This document shows positions 26,814-34,547 of a DNA stretch of 64,000 bases, one piece after another. Both the position numbers and the translations under genes were made by a program. Each line of letters begins with the position of its first letter. The first letter of the stretch is position 1. The notes below the pieces were generated by a model. The model was not told the origin of the DNA. It made no database searches and saw only the letters and a list, made by a program, of their open reading frames with translations. This DNA comes from JAIEPX01 sp963725255 (GTDB lineage: Bacteria; Pseudomonadota; Gammaproteobacteria; JAIEPX01), in NCBI GenBank assembly GCA_963725255.1, contig CAVRXV010000009.1, forward strand, positions 62,001-126,000, written 5' to 3'.

Positions 26814-27086
26814 TTAAACGTTGCTCATTGAATTACTCGGCGGAACCAATGAAGGTTTATCCGCGTCTTTAATTTCTCCTGATAACTCCGGCACCGGATA
26901 ATATTCTTCCATTTTATTTTTACTTAAAGAAGGTGGCACTGAAATTGGATCAGAAAAATACGCATCTGTGCGAAGGTATCGACGCGTAGGATCATAATTT
27001 TTATAACTTTCACTCACAGTACTGCAGCCTGTAATGATGATTGTTCCCACTAAACAGGGTACCGCTAAAAACCGAGTAATATTCAT
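26814..27086 (-). CDS. Short BamC-like lipoprotein (N-terminal segment only)
   Basis: 90 residues. The lipoprotein signal MNITRFLAVPCLVGTIIITGC has its lipobox before Cys21. The mature part (YLRTDAYFSDPISVPPSLSK, YYPVPELSG, PSLVPPSN) resembles the extended, Pro-rich N-terminal region of BamC, which in E. coli lies along BamD of the outer-membrane assembly complex. The two helix-grip domains of full BamC are absent. It lies directly downstream of dapA, the bamC position in E. coli. The call therefore rests on synteny plus a loose motif. Confidence 0.6.
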   Translation of the reverse strand: MNITRFLAVPCLVGTIIITGCSTVSESYKNYDPTRRYLRTDAYFSDPISVPPSLSKNKMEEYYPVPELSGEIKDADKPSLVPPSNSMSNV

Positions 27087-27164
27087 CTTAATATCTCCAC
27101 TTATGTTTTCACTGCTTCACATCCTACCGTTGTAATCGTAGGGAGAGGCGTATCCAGGCTAGAA

Positions 27165-28064
27165 TTATAGCACACCCGCTTGAGTTAATGCTTCACGAAC
27201 AACACTCTGCTTGGACTGAGTCAATTGCGTTAAGGGTAAACGAATTCCAGCAGGAATTTTACCCATTTCAGTTAAGGCCCACTTGGTAGGAATTGGATTG
27301 GTCTCAACAAATAAATTCGTATTTAAAGGATTTAATTGCAGATTAAGTTTTTCAGCCTTCTCGAAATCCCCTGAGAGGGCCGCTTCACACATTTCGTGTA
27401 CTAAATGAGGAGCTACGTTAGCAGTGACCGAAATTACCCCTTTCGCACCCTGTTTCATGTACGCTAAAGCATTAATATCATCACCACTGAATATATCAAT
27501 GATGGGTTTAGTCGATTGATTAGCATTTTCAGTCAATGCTTTCATGAGTTGCGCTGGGCGTTGCGGATCAGGACTCGCTTCTTTTAAGCCTACAATGTTC
27601 GAGATTTTACTTAATCGTGCTACGGTCTCAGGTAATAAATCACAACTGGTTCGAGTCGGAACATTATACATAATTTGAGGAACACCGACCGCTTCCGCAA
27701 CCGCTTTGAAATGTAAATACAATCCTTCCTGAGTCGGTTTATTGTAGTACGGCGTGACTAACAAACACGCATCAACGCCTAAATCCATCGCTTCTTGAGT
27801 ATACTGGATAGTGATTTGAGTTGAATTTGAACCTGTACCCGCAATAACGGGAATGCGTCCTGCAGCTGTTTCTACAGCACGACGAATGACTCGAGTGCGT
27901 TCCTCGTGAGTAATTGTCGGAGATTCGCCGGTGGTGCCCAGTACTACAATACCATTGCTGCCAGAGGCAATCTGCCACTCTATCAATTGGCTCATGACAT
28001 CCAAATCTACAGCGCCGTCAACCTTCATAGGCGTGACCAACGCTACAATACTCCCATGAAACAT
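27165..28064 (-). CDS. dapA: 4-hydroxy-tetrahydrodipicolinate synthase DapA
   Basis: Condenses pyruvate with aspartate semialdehyde, first step of the lysine/diaminopimelate branch. TIM-barrel enzyme of 299 residues. GTTGESPTITHEE, MYNVPTRTSCD (catalytic Tyr) and IVGLKEASPD (Schiff-base Lys) are visible, and GAKGVISVTANVAP follows. I chose ATG 28064 because GGGAGAGATGG lies just upstream and MFHGSIVALVTPM matches the family start; the longer frame extends without support. The BamC-like lipoprotein follows on the same strand. Confidence 0.95.
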   Translation of the reverse strand: MFHGSIVALVTPMKVDGAVDLDVMSQLIEWQIASGSNGIVVLGTTGESPTITHEERTRVIRRAVETAAGRIPVIAGTGSNSTQITIQYTQEAMDLGVDACLLVTPYYNKPTQEGLYLHFKAVAEAVGVPQIMYNVPTRTSCDLLPETVARLSKISNIVGLKEASPDPQRPAQLMKALTENANQSTKPIIDIFSGDDINALAYMKQGAKGVISVTANVAPHLVHEMCEAALSGDFEKAEKLNLQLNPLNTNLFVETNPIPTKWALTEMGKIPAGIRLPLTQLTQSKQSVVREALTQAGVL

Positions 28065-28181
28065 TCCATCTCTCCCAATTTGAAAACCACGATGACACAA
28101 TGTTAGCGCATAATCTAGCTTATGACCATCGAGTTATGCTAGTCTTGGGGGTTTAATTCATAAAGAAATTATAGGTGCCCC

Positions 28182-28706
28182 ATGATTGTACTAACGTTAC
28201 TCGCTCTTGCCGAAAAGGTTAAAAATCCCCTGTTTTTAATGTCGAATTTGTGCAGCCAACATCAGTGCAACATATTAAATTGCTACATGTCCACAATGAG
28301 TGGTCAGCAATGTTTCATTATGATGGTTGGTGGCAATTGGAGCGATATTGCAAAACTCGAAACTGCCCTACCCGGTTTACAATCTGAGCATGGCATTTTA
28401 TTTATTAGCAATCGTCCTCCAGCAACCACAACTTCGGAAGAAGGTTATTTGCCTTATACCGCACAATTAATTGGCGTCGATGCACCGGGCACATTGGGCA
28501 CAGCACTTCAATTTTTCATCACTCAGCAAATATCTGTAGATGCCGTTCGATCCGATACCATGAGTTATAATAATACACCGATTACGACTATCACACTCGC
28601 CATTAACGTGCCTGCAAATTTAAGCATTGCCGATTTACGTGATCAATTTTTACTCTTATGTGATGAGATTAACATCGACGGAAACATAGAACCTGATCGA
28701 CGATAA
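28182..28706 (+). CDS. gcvR: GcvR-like ACT-domain protein
   Basis: Two tandem ACT domains. The first has LTLLALAEKVKNPLFLMSN and the short CFIMMVGGNWSDIAKLETAL. The second has YTAQLIGVDAPGTLGTALQFFITQQISVDAVRSDT. 174 residues, as in GcvR, which antagonises GcvA at the glycine-cleavage operon. It is divergent from dapA, and the dapA-gcvR-bcp neighbourhood occurs in E. coli and many gammaproteobacteria. Ligand unknown. Confidence 0.82.
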   Translation: MIVLTLLALAEKVKNPLFLMSNLCSQHQCNILNCYMSTMSGQQCFIMMVGGNWSDIAKLETALPGLQSEHGILFISNRPPATTTSEEGYLPYTAQLIGVDAPGTLGTALQFFITQQISVDAVRSDTMSYNNTPITTITLAINVPANLSIADLRDQFLLLCDEINIDGNIEPDRR

Positions 28707-28794
28707 TCTTAGATTCTGCAATATTCATTCAAGGTAACCATTCACCACCTTGGATAGAATGGCTAAAACGTATAGTGAATAGGGAGGAAATAGT

Positions 28795-29265
28795 ATGACA
28801 TCAACTGAACCAACAAAAGTTCCAAACCAAGATTTTCCTGCAACGGATGGCAGCACCATCAATTTGCAGAAATTAAAAGGAAAATATGTCGTATTATATT
28901 TTTATCCCAAAGACAACACACCCGGATGCACTATTGAGTCGAAAGCGTTCAGAGATCTACAATCTAAATTTACCGAAAAAAATGCGGTGATTATTGGCGT
29001 TTCACGCGATACTGTAAAATCACACGAAAAATTTAAAACTAAATGTGAGCTCCCTTTTCCACTTATTTCCGATGAAAAAAGCGAACTCTGTCGCTATTTT
29101 GGTGTGATTGGCGAAAAAACACTCTTCGGAAAAAAATTATTCGATAGCATTATTCGCAGCACTTTTCTCATCAACCCTCAAGGAAAAGTCATCCAATCCT
29201 GGAGAAAAGTCAGCATCAAAAATCACACTCAAGAAGTTTTGGATTCAATTCCAACTGTGAATTAA
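28795..29265 (+). CDS. bcp: Thioredoxin-dependent peroxiredoxin Bcp
   Basis: Reduces hydroperoxides. 156 residues, thioredoxin fold. The peroxidatic Cys45 is in YPKDNTPGCTIES. E. coli Bcp has its resolving Cys five residues later (position 50); here that position is Lys, so either Cys84/Cys99 resolve or the enzyme works as a 1-Cys type. GGAGG lies upstream. It is followed by a strong inverted-repeat hairpin before convergent ribH. Confidence 0.92.
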   Translation: MTSTEPTKVPNQDFPATDGSTINLQKLKGKYVVLYFYPKDNTPGCTIESKAFRDLQSKFTEKNAVIIGVSRDTVKSHEKFKTKCELPFPLISDEKSELCRYFGVIGEKTLFGKKLFDSIIRSTFLINPQGKVIQSWRKVSIKNHTQEVLDSIPTVN

Positions 29266-29272
29266 ACTGTAG

Positions 29273-29364
29273 AAGGTGTCAGATCTAAGATTAATTAATC
29301 GCTGAGATGGTGTAAAAGCCCCTGCTAGCAGATAAAGACTTATTAATCTTAGATCTGACACCTT
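29273..29364. terminator. Inverted-repeat hairpin (GGTGTCAGATC type) between bcp and ribH
   Basis: AAGGTGTCAGATCTAAGATT with AAT (29273-29295) is the exact reverse complement of 29342-29364, a 23-bp perfect stem around a 46-bp loop. It sits between two convergent genes and probably terminates both. The arms contain the TCAGATCT core of the GGGGTCAG family; a further single TTTGACCCCTTT lies at about 29378. Confidence 0.7.
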
Positions 29365-29387
29365 TACTGGCTTTAGATTTGACCCCT

Positions 29388-29864
29388 TTAAAATACCAGC
29401 TCATCAATTTGACGTAGCACAGATAAAGTTTCAAATGCCGTATCTACGCACTCACGACCTACATGGCCTTTAGCGCCACCGGCACGATCGAGGGCTTGTA
29501 ATTCGGTGTTAGTGGTGAGAACACCAAAAATAACAGGAACGCCATTTTCTAAAGCGACTTGTTGACATCCTCGCGTAACAGATTCGCACACATATTGATA
29601 ATGATCGGTCTCGCCTTTGATCACACAACCAAACGCAATGATGACATTAAACGCACCGGTATCGACCATAGTTTGGGCTGCAATAGGAATTTCGACGGAT
29701 CCTGGAACCCAGGCCACTGTAATCAAATCTGACGTGATTTTAAGCTCGTTTAATCGAATTAACGCACCTTCGTATAAACGCTGAGTGATTTGCTCGTTAT
29801 AACGACTGACGACGATTCCTACTCGAAAAGGCGCTTCGATATCTTTGGGCTTAATAATTTTCAT
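29388..29864 (-). CDS. ribH: 6,7-dimethyl-8-ribityllumazine synthase RibH
   Basis: Penultimate step of riboflavin synthesis, joining ribitylaminouracil with dihydroxybutanone phosphate. 158 residues, icosahedral-capsid or pentameric family. RVGIVVSRYNEQITQRL, VAWVPGSVEIPIAAQ, IIAFGCVIKGETDHYQYVCE (catalytic His) and PVIFGVLTTNTELQALDRAG are visible. Its start overlaps the ribBA stop by 4 bp. Last gene of ribE-ribBA-ribH. Confidence 0.96.
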   Translation of the reverse strand: MKIIKPKDIEAPFRVGIVVSRYNEQITQRLYEGALIRLNELKITSDLITVAWVPGSVEIPIAAQTMVDTGAFNVIIAFGCVIKGETDHYQYVCESVTRGCQQVALENGVPVIFGVLTTNTELQALDRAGGAKGHVGRECVDTAFETLSVLRQIDELVF

Positions 29865-31084
29865 CCAGTAACCTCCATTTTATCAGCCAATAAATGCCCC
29901 AGCTTATCCCGTTTTGTTTCTAGATAAGTGATATTATCTACCGTCGGGGGCATCTCCAAGGACTCGCGTTGTACCACGTTAATGCCGTACTGTGCAATAC
30001 CTTCAATCTTACGCGGATTGTTGGTTAATAATCGCACTTGAGTGAGTCCTAAATAACGCAAAATTTGCGCTGCGATGCCGTATTCTCGCGCATCTTCAGA
30101 AAAACCTAATCGTTTATTGGCTTCTACAGTATCCAACCCTTGATCTTGCAATGAATACGCTCGAATTTTGTTCACTAATCCAATACCACGACCTTCTTGT
30201 CGTAAATAAATCATTACCCCGCCTTCCTCACCTAAACGATCCAGTGATTTATCTAATTGCCATCCACAATCGCATCGAGCAGAGCTCAATAAATCCCCGG
30301 TTAAACATTCTGAGTGAATGCGAACTAAACAAGGTTCACTCATATCGATGGACTCTTTAATGAGTGCAATATGTTCAGCACCATCGACCAAACTTTCAAA
30401 CGTTTTAATCGTAAAAGCCCCGCGATTGCGGATAGGCAATTTGGCTTTTGCCACCTCACGCACTAAACGGTCATGGTACATTCTGTAATAAATAATATCC
30501 GCAACTGAAATTATGGGACATTTATGTTTTTTTGCAAACGTCTTTAAATCGTGACCTTTTGTCATAGTGCCATCAGGATTCATCACTTCACAAATGACAG
30601 CCATTGGACGTAATCCAGTTAATCGTAATAAATCAACGCTGCCTTCTGTATGACCTTGGCGACCAAATACGCCTTTTTCATTGGCTAATAAAGGAAAAAC
30701 ATGGCCAGGAGTAATAAAATCTTGAGGGGTACTCGAAGGATCACACGCCCGCGAAATAGTCGTTGCTCTATCTGCCGCGGATATTCCAGTGTGAACTCCC
30801 TGAATAGCACCGAAAGACGTCATAAAATGTGGCGTCGTGGATGCACTGGCTTGACGTCGAGGTAATATTGGAAGCTGTAAACGCTGACTGTCGTATTCGG
30901 TCATAGCCAAACAAACTAATCCGCCATGTCGTATCATGAAATTAATTTTTTCAGGTGTGACATGCTCTGCCGGCAAAATCATATCGCCTTCGTTTTCACG
31001 ATTTTCGTCATCCGACAAAATAATCATACGACCTTGGCGCAGCGCCGCCATGGCTTCATTGACAAGTTCTAGTCTATTGTTCAT
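29861..31084 (-). CDS. ribBA: Bifunctional DHBP synthase / GTP cyclohydrolase II RibBA
   Basis: Supplies both riboflavin precursors. The N-terminal RibB half (1-205) has MIILSDDENRENEGDMILPAE, RQASASTTPHF and GHTEGSVDLLRLTG. The C-terminal RibA half has the zinc motif SECLTGDLLSSARCDCGWQL, YLRQEGRGIGLVNKIRAY and LLTNNPRKIEGI. All key residues of both halves appear intact. 407 residues. Overlaps ribE and ribH by 4 bp each, so the three are one transcript. Confidence 0.96.
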   Translation of the reverse strand: MNNRLELVNEAMAALRQGRMIILSDDENRENEGDMILPAEHVTPEKINFMIRHGGLVCLAMTEYDSQRLQLPILPRRQASASTTPHFMTSFGAIQGVHTGISAADRATTISRACDPSSTPQDFITPGHVFPLLANEKGVFGRQGHTEGSVDLLRLTGLRPMAVICEVMNPDGTMTKGHDLKTFAKKHKCPIISVADIIYYRMYHDRLVREVAKAKLPIRNRGAFTIKTFESLVDGAEHIALIKESIDMSEPCLVRIHSECLTGDLLSSARCDCGWQLDKSLDRLGEEGGVMIYLRQEGRGIGLVNKIRAYSLQDQGLDTVEANKRLGFSEDAREYGIAAQILRYLGLTQVRLLTNNPRKIEGIAQYGINVVQRESLEMPPTVDNITYLETKRDKLGHLLADKMEVTG

Positions 31085-31680
31085 ACGGTGGCTCCTTTAC
31101 GAGTGGCCTTGACAACCAATTTTGCCAGCATGTCGTATTCGATGTTTACATGTGAACCGACTTTCATCAACGACAAGTTAGTCACTTCTAATGTATGTGG
31201 AATCAACATAACAGTAAATCCATCGTCCGTAAGGGTATTGATAGTTAAGCTTACACCATTTACGGCAACACTGCCTTTTTCCACTAAAAAATCGAGGCCG
31301 GGATCGGATTCACAGCACGCAAATCGAACCCACAAAAATTCTGCTTGCTCTTCAATTTGAGCGACAGTGGCTACGGAATCTACGTGCCCAGTAACGAAAT
31401 GCCCTCCAAGTCGATCTCCGACTCGCAAGGATTGTTCAAGATTTACCGTTGAACCCACAATACAATTACCGAAGGTAGTGACCGCCAGCGTTTCGGGTGA
31501 TAATTCCACACTGAATCGCCCATCCTTCGGGTCAATGGCTGTCAGGCAAACGCCATCGCACGCAATGCTTTCCCCCAACTCTATATCATTGAATTGAGAT
31601 TGAATGGTTAAACGACGACCTTTTGTGGTAGGAACGACTTCTACAATCGTGCCAAAATGATGAACAATACCTGTAAACAT
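31081..31680 (-). CDS. ribE: Riboflavin synthase alpha subunit RibE
   Basis: Dismutates two lumazines to riboflavin. 199 residues built of two similar barrels: MFTGIVHHFGTIVEV...GESIACDGVCLTAID, then GHFVTGHVDSVATVA...KGSVAVNGVSLTINTL. ATG 31680 is chosen because GAGGTGAGG precedes it and MFTGI is the universal family start; an upstream in-frame GTG is not needed. 154 bp separate it from ribD; no FMN riboswitch is visible there. Also called ribC in some species. Confidence 0.95.
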   Translation of the reverse strand: MFTGIVHHFGTIVEVVPTTKGRRLTIQSQFNDIELGESIACDGVCLTAIDPKDGRFSVELSPETLAVTTFGNCIVGSTVNLEQSLRVGDRLGGHFVTGHVDSVATVAQIEEQAEFLWVRFACCESDPGLDFLVEKGSVAVNGVSLTINTLTDDGFTVMLIPHTLEVTNLSLMKVGSHVNIEYDMLAKLVVKATRKGATV

Positions 31681-31834
31681 GAGCCTCACCTCAAAGTAAA
31701 AACACTAACCAGCAACTATACTCCACATGATATCTGAACATTTTAGCCATTCCAAACAAGGTGCTAAATGGTTACCCTAACTATTAACTTAAAACATTAA
31801 CAAAATAAAATAACATCATGATATTAAACCATTT

Positions 31835-32953
31835 TTATTCGCAGGACATTTCTAGAATAGCGTCCTCTCCAATAAAATGCCATTGCTTAAGAGCAAATTG
31901 ATCAAATGTGAAAATCCCCTCATTAAACGCTGATTGAGCCTGATCACCTAACCATTTGGGGGCACAATAAACCAACAGCTTGTGAATAGCATTCGTCTCG
32001 ATTAATGACCTCAGCAAGCGGCCACCCGCTTCGACCCACAAATCATGAACTCCATCACTGCCGATAACATGCATAATTTGTTCAAGATCCAGCAAGCCAT
32101 CTTGCTCATCAATAGCTAAAAAACGTACGCCACGCTCAACCAAATCATCAGGTAGTTTGCCACTATTTTTTGAAGAATAAAATACGGTAATAGGCTGATC
32201 ATTTTTCCAAATTTGAAAATCGTTAGTCAAGTTCAAATGGCAGTCGAGAATATACAATCGCTTGCTTAAACTTAATTTATCACTTTCAATATCATTAATA
32301 ACATCTTGATTTATATTAATTTTATTTGCCAATACATTCAATAGCGGGTTATCTTGAATAATCGTTTTTGCCGTTGTTAAAATCGCATCGCAGCGCAAAC
32401 GATACTGATAAGTTTGTTGTTTTAACGCGGTGCCCGTAATCGAGATTCTCTCTCCGGCTGGACCTGCGATTTTACCATCCAGACTCATGGCAATTTTAGC
32501 GGTAACCCAAGGTCGCTGAGAATGCTGCCAATAACGATAGCTATGATAAAACTGATCAATTTCAGGACAACCGACTTGTTGAGTATCAATACCTGCGTCT
32601 TGCAAACGCTGATGCCCTTGCCCGGCAATAATGGGATTTGGATCCTGATAGCCATAAACCACTTGCCGAATGCCTGATGCGATGATGGCATCTGTGCACG
32701 GTGGTGTTCTCCCCGTGTGACAGCAAGGCTCTAGAGTGACATATAAAGTAGCACCAGACAGATCACCACTGACTCCTCGAAGCGCCATAACCTCAGCATG
32801 AGGCTCTCCGCAGGCATAATGAACCCCTTCCGCTACAATCTCATCATCCTTCACAATCACTGCACCAACCGCAGGATTGGGCGCACAAAAACCCCTACGC
32901 GTGGAAGCCAACGCTAGCGCTCTCAACAAATACGTACGATGATCCTGCAACAC
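31835..32953 (-). CDS. ribD: Bifunctional riboflavin deaminase/reductase RibD
   Basis: Deaminates and then reduces the pyrimidine intermediate. The N-terminal cytidine-deaminase domain has PHAEVMAL (H52, E54) and PCCHTGRTPPC (C77, C86), which bind zinc. The C-terminal reductase has RPWVTAKIAMSLDGKIA and DLWVEAGGRLLRSL. 372 residues, normal. First gene of the rib cluster but separated from ribE by 154 bp, so it may be on its own transcript. No FMN riboswitch motif was found upstream. Confidence 0.94.
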   Translation of the reverse strand: MLQDHRTYLLRALALASTRRGFCAPNPAVGAVIVKDDEIVAEGVHYACGEPHAEVMALRGVSGDLSGATLYVTLEPCCHTGRTPPCTDAIIASGIRQVVYGYQDPNPIIAGQGHQRLQDAGIDTQQVGCPEIDQFYHSYRYWQHSQRPWVTAKIAMSLDGKIAGPAGERISITGTALKQQTYQYRLRCDAILTTAKTIIQDNPLLNVLANKININQDVINDIESDKLSLSKRLYILDCHLNLTNDFQIWKNDQPITVFYSSKNSGKLPDDLVERGVRFLAIDEQDGLLDLEQIMHVIGSDGVHDLWVEAGGRLLRSLIETNAIHKLLVYCAPKWLGDQAQSAFNEGIFTFDQFALKQWHFIGEDAILEMSCE

Positions 32954-33139
32954 CTATTCCTCTCTACAAACCTTCCAATGATATTACTTAATATACAGCC
33001 GAAACACAATGTTCTCACAATGTATCGAAGCAGAATTCTCAACATAAGCTATAATGTAGATAGGTATGTTAAGCAAACGGAAATTGCACCGCTATAGATA
33101 GGACATCACTCAACAATTTAAATGATGAGGAGATGTATC

Positions 33140-33838
33140 ATGAAGCTGAGAAAGGTACTAATGCTAAGTTTGATCTTCTGCTTTATTCCATTTTTGAATG
33201 TCAACGCAGAAACCGAATCTACTGTCAACGCTGATGACGATCAAAGTACTGTTGCAGAGGATCAAGACAACATTAATTTATCTCGCGATAGTAATGATCA
33301 ATCAGATGTTCAAACTCGTAATGTCTACGCCTACAACGACGAAGACAATAGCGATACTGATGAGTCTGCAGACGAAAATGATGACAACACCTATTTTGAT
33401 GCGCGTTACCAAAAATATGCGTACAACACACCAGAATATCGAGAAACTAATGGCCACAGTCTTTTCATTTTTGATCCCAACCAACGTCGCTGGATGGCCT
33501 ATAACAGCAGCGGTGAACTTGTAGGATCAGGTAAAGCCTCTGGAGGTCGGGGATTTTGTCCCGATATCCACCGTCGATGCAAAACACCCATAGGTACGTT
33601 CCATGTTTATGCGTTGGGTGGTCCTGGCTGTGTCTCTACTAAATTCCCTGTGGGCAGAGGGGGCGCACCAATGCCTTATTGCATGTATTTCCATGGTGGA
33701 TTTGCGATTCATGGTTCATATGAGCTGCCTAACTACAATGCTAGCCATGGATGCATTCGCATTGAACCCTCCGCCGCGCGCTGGCTCCAAGAAAATGTCA
33801 TAGGAGTTGGCACAACTGTGGTTGTAAGGCCTTATTAA
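33140..33838 (+). CDS. L,D-transpeptidase (YkuD) with acidic spacer
   Basis: Periplasmic cysteine transpeptidase acting on peptidoglycan or its lipoprotein cross-links. The signal peptide MKLRKVLMLSLIFCFIPFLNVNA is followed by about 85 residues rich in Asp, Asn and Glu, then the YkuD domain. Key residues are in FAIHGSYELPN and ASHGCIR (H203, nucleophile C205). C-terminal residues GVGTTVVVRPY close the barrel. Start at 33140 because GAGGAG lies 8 nt upstream. The long acidic spacer is unusual and may span to peptidoglycan or bind cations. Confidence 0.85.
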   Translation: MKLRKVLMLSLIFCFIPFLNVNAETESTVNADDDQSTVAEDQDNINLSRDSNDQSDVQTRNVYAYNDEDNSDTDESADENDDNTYFDARYQKYAYNTPEYRETNGHSLFIFDPNQRRWMAYNSSGELVGSGKASGGRGFCPDIHRRCKTPIGTFHVYALGGPGCVSTKFPVGRGGAPMPYCMYFHGGFAIHGSYELPNYNASHGCIRIEPSAARWLQENVIGVGTTVVVRPY

Positions 33839-33922
33839 ACGACGCCATCATTGACGTATTATTATTTTCTGTCTAAATTTGCTTTTAGTTTAGAGCACTA
33901 TATTCTATGAGAGCATTGGACG

Positions 33923-34396
33923 ATGGATTTGAAAGTAGAAGAGGCTAAAGTCAATGATTTAGATCAACTCAATGATCTACTTCGTAAGTCAAAAACTTAC
34001 TGGCCCGCTTATGCGAGTACCATTGAAGCTTTCATGGATAGGTTTAGCATTACACCCCATTATTTGCAAAAAAACACCATCAAATTATTATATCTAGATG
34101 ATGAATTAGCTGGGTTTTTCAGCTTTTTCATAAATGATGAATCTAACAATGAGCTGGATTATTTTTTTATTCATCCAACTTTCATTGGCCGCGGTGTGGG
34201 GCGAAAATTATGGGAGATTTGTTGTAAATTTGCATTTGATCAAGGTCACAAAGAATTTTATATTTTAAGTAATCCCTTTGCGGAAGGGTTTTATCTTAAA
34301 ATGGGCTGTGAAAAAGTCGGAACCCGTAAAGCGATAACTGCTCCCGGTGAAATCTTGCCCTTTCTCAAATACGTTTTAAATGGAGTCGCATCTTGA
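33923..34396 (+). CDS. GNAT-family N-acetyltransferase
   Basis: 157 residues. The acetyl-CoA motif FIGRGVGRKLW (G89-R90-G91-V92-G93) follows the beta strand ELDYFFIHP. The N-terminal part (VEEAKVNDLDQLNDLLRKSK) is the usual first helix. Substrate unknown. The last residues and stop (GVAS-stop) are encoded by the left tip of the inverted-repeat element at 34382. Confidence 0.8.
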   Translation: MDLKVEEAKVNDLDQLNDLLRKSKTYWPAYASTIEAFMDRFSITPHYLQKNTIKLLYLDDELAGFFSFFINDESNNELDYFFIHPTFIGRGVGRKLWEICCKFAFDQGHKEFYILSNPFAEGFYLKMGCEKVGTRKAITAPGEILPFLKYVLNGVAS

Positions 34397-34508
34397 GTTG
34401 TGAGAAGCTTGTGCCTGGTTATCATTATACTCAACTAATTCTGAAGCCCAGTTTACAAATAAAAATCACTAAATTAACAGAACCTATCACAACTCAAGAC
34501 GCGACGCC
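34382..34508. mobile_element. MITE-like inverted-repeat element, copy 1
   Basis: Left tip GGAGTCGCATCTTGAGTTGTG and right tip CACAACTCAAGACGCGACGCC are near inverses, with an AT-rich unrelated interior (127 bp in all). The left arm beyond the first 22 bp has drifted. It supplies the stop of the upstream GNAT gene. No transposase is encoded. Confidence 0.75.
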
Positions 34509-34532
34509 AAGTCACTCGACGCCAAGTCACTC
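34503..34532 (+). repeat. 15-bp tandem duplication
   Basis: GACGCCAAGTCACTC occurs twice back to back, beginning within the right tip of the copy 1 element and ending just before the ribosome binding site of the 796-residue gene. Confidence 0.9.
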
Positions 34533-34547
34533 ACAGGGTGAGATACA

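Noticed and set aside
31690..31834. FMN riboswitch in the riboflavin cluster
   Set aside because: No conserved RFN-element segments were found between ribD and ribE or upstream of ribD (32954-33121).
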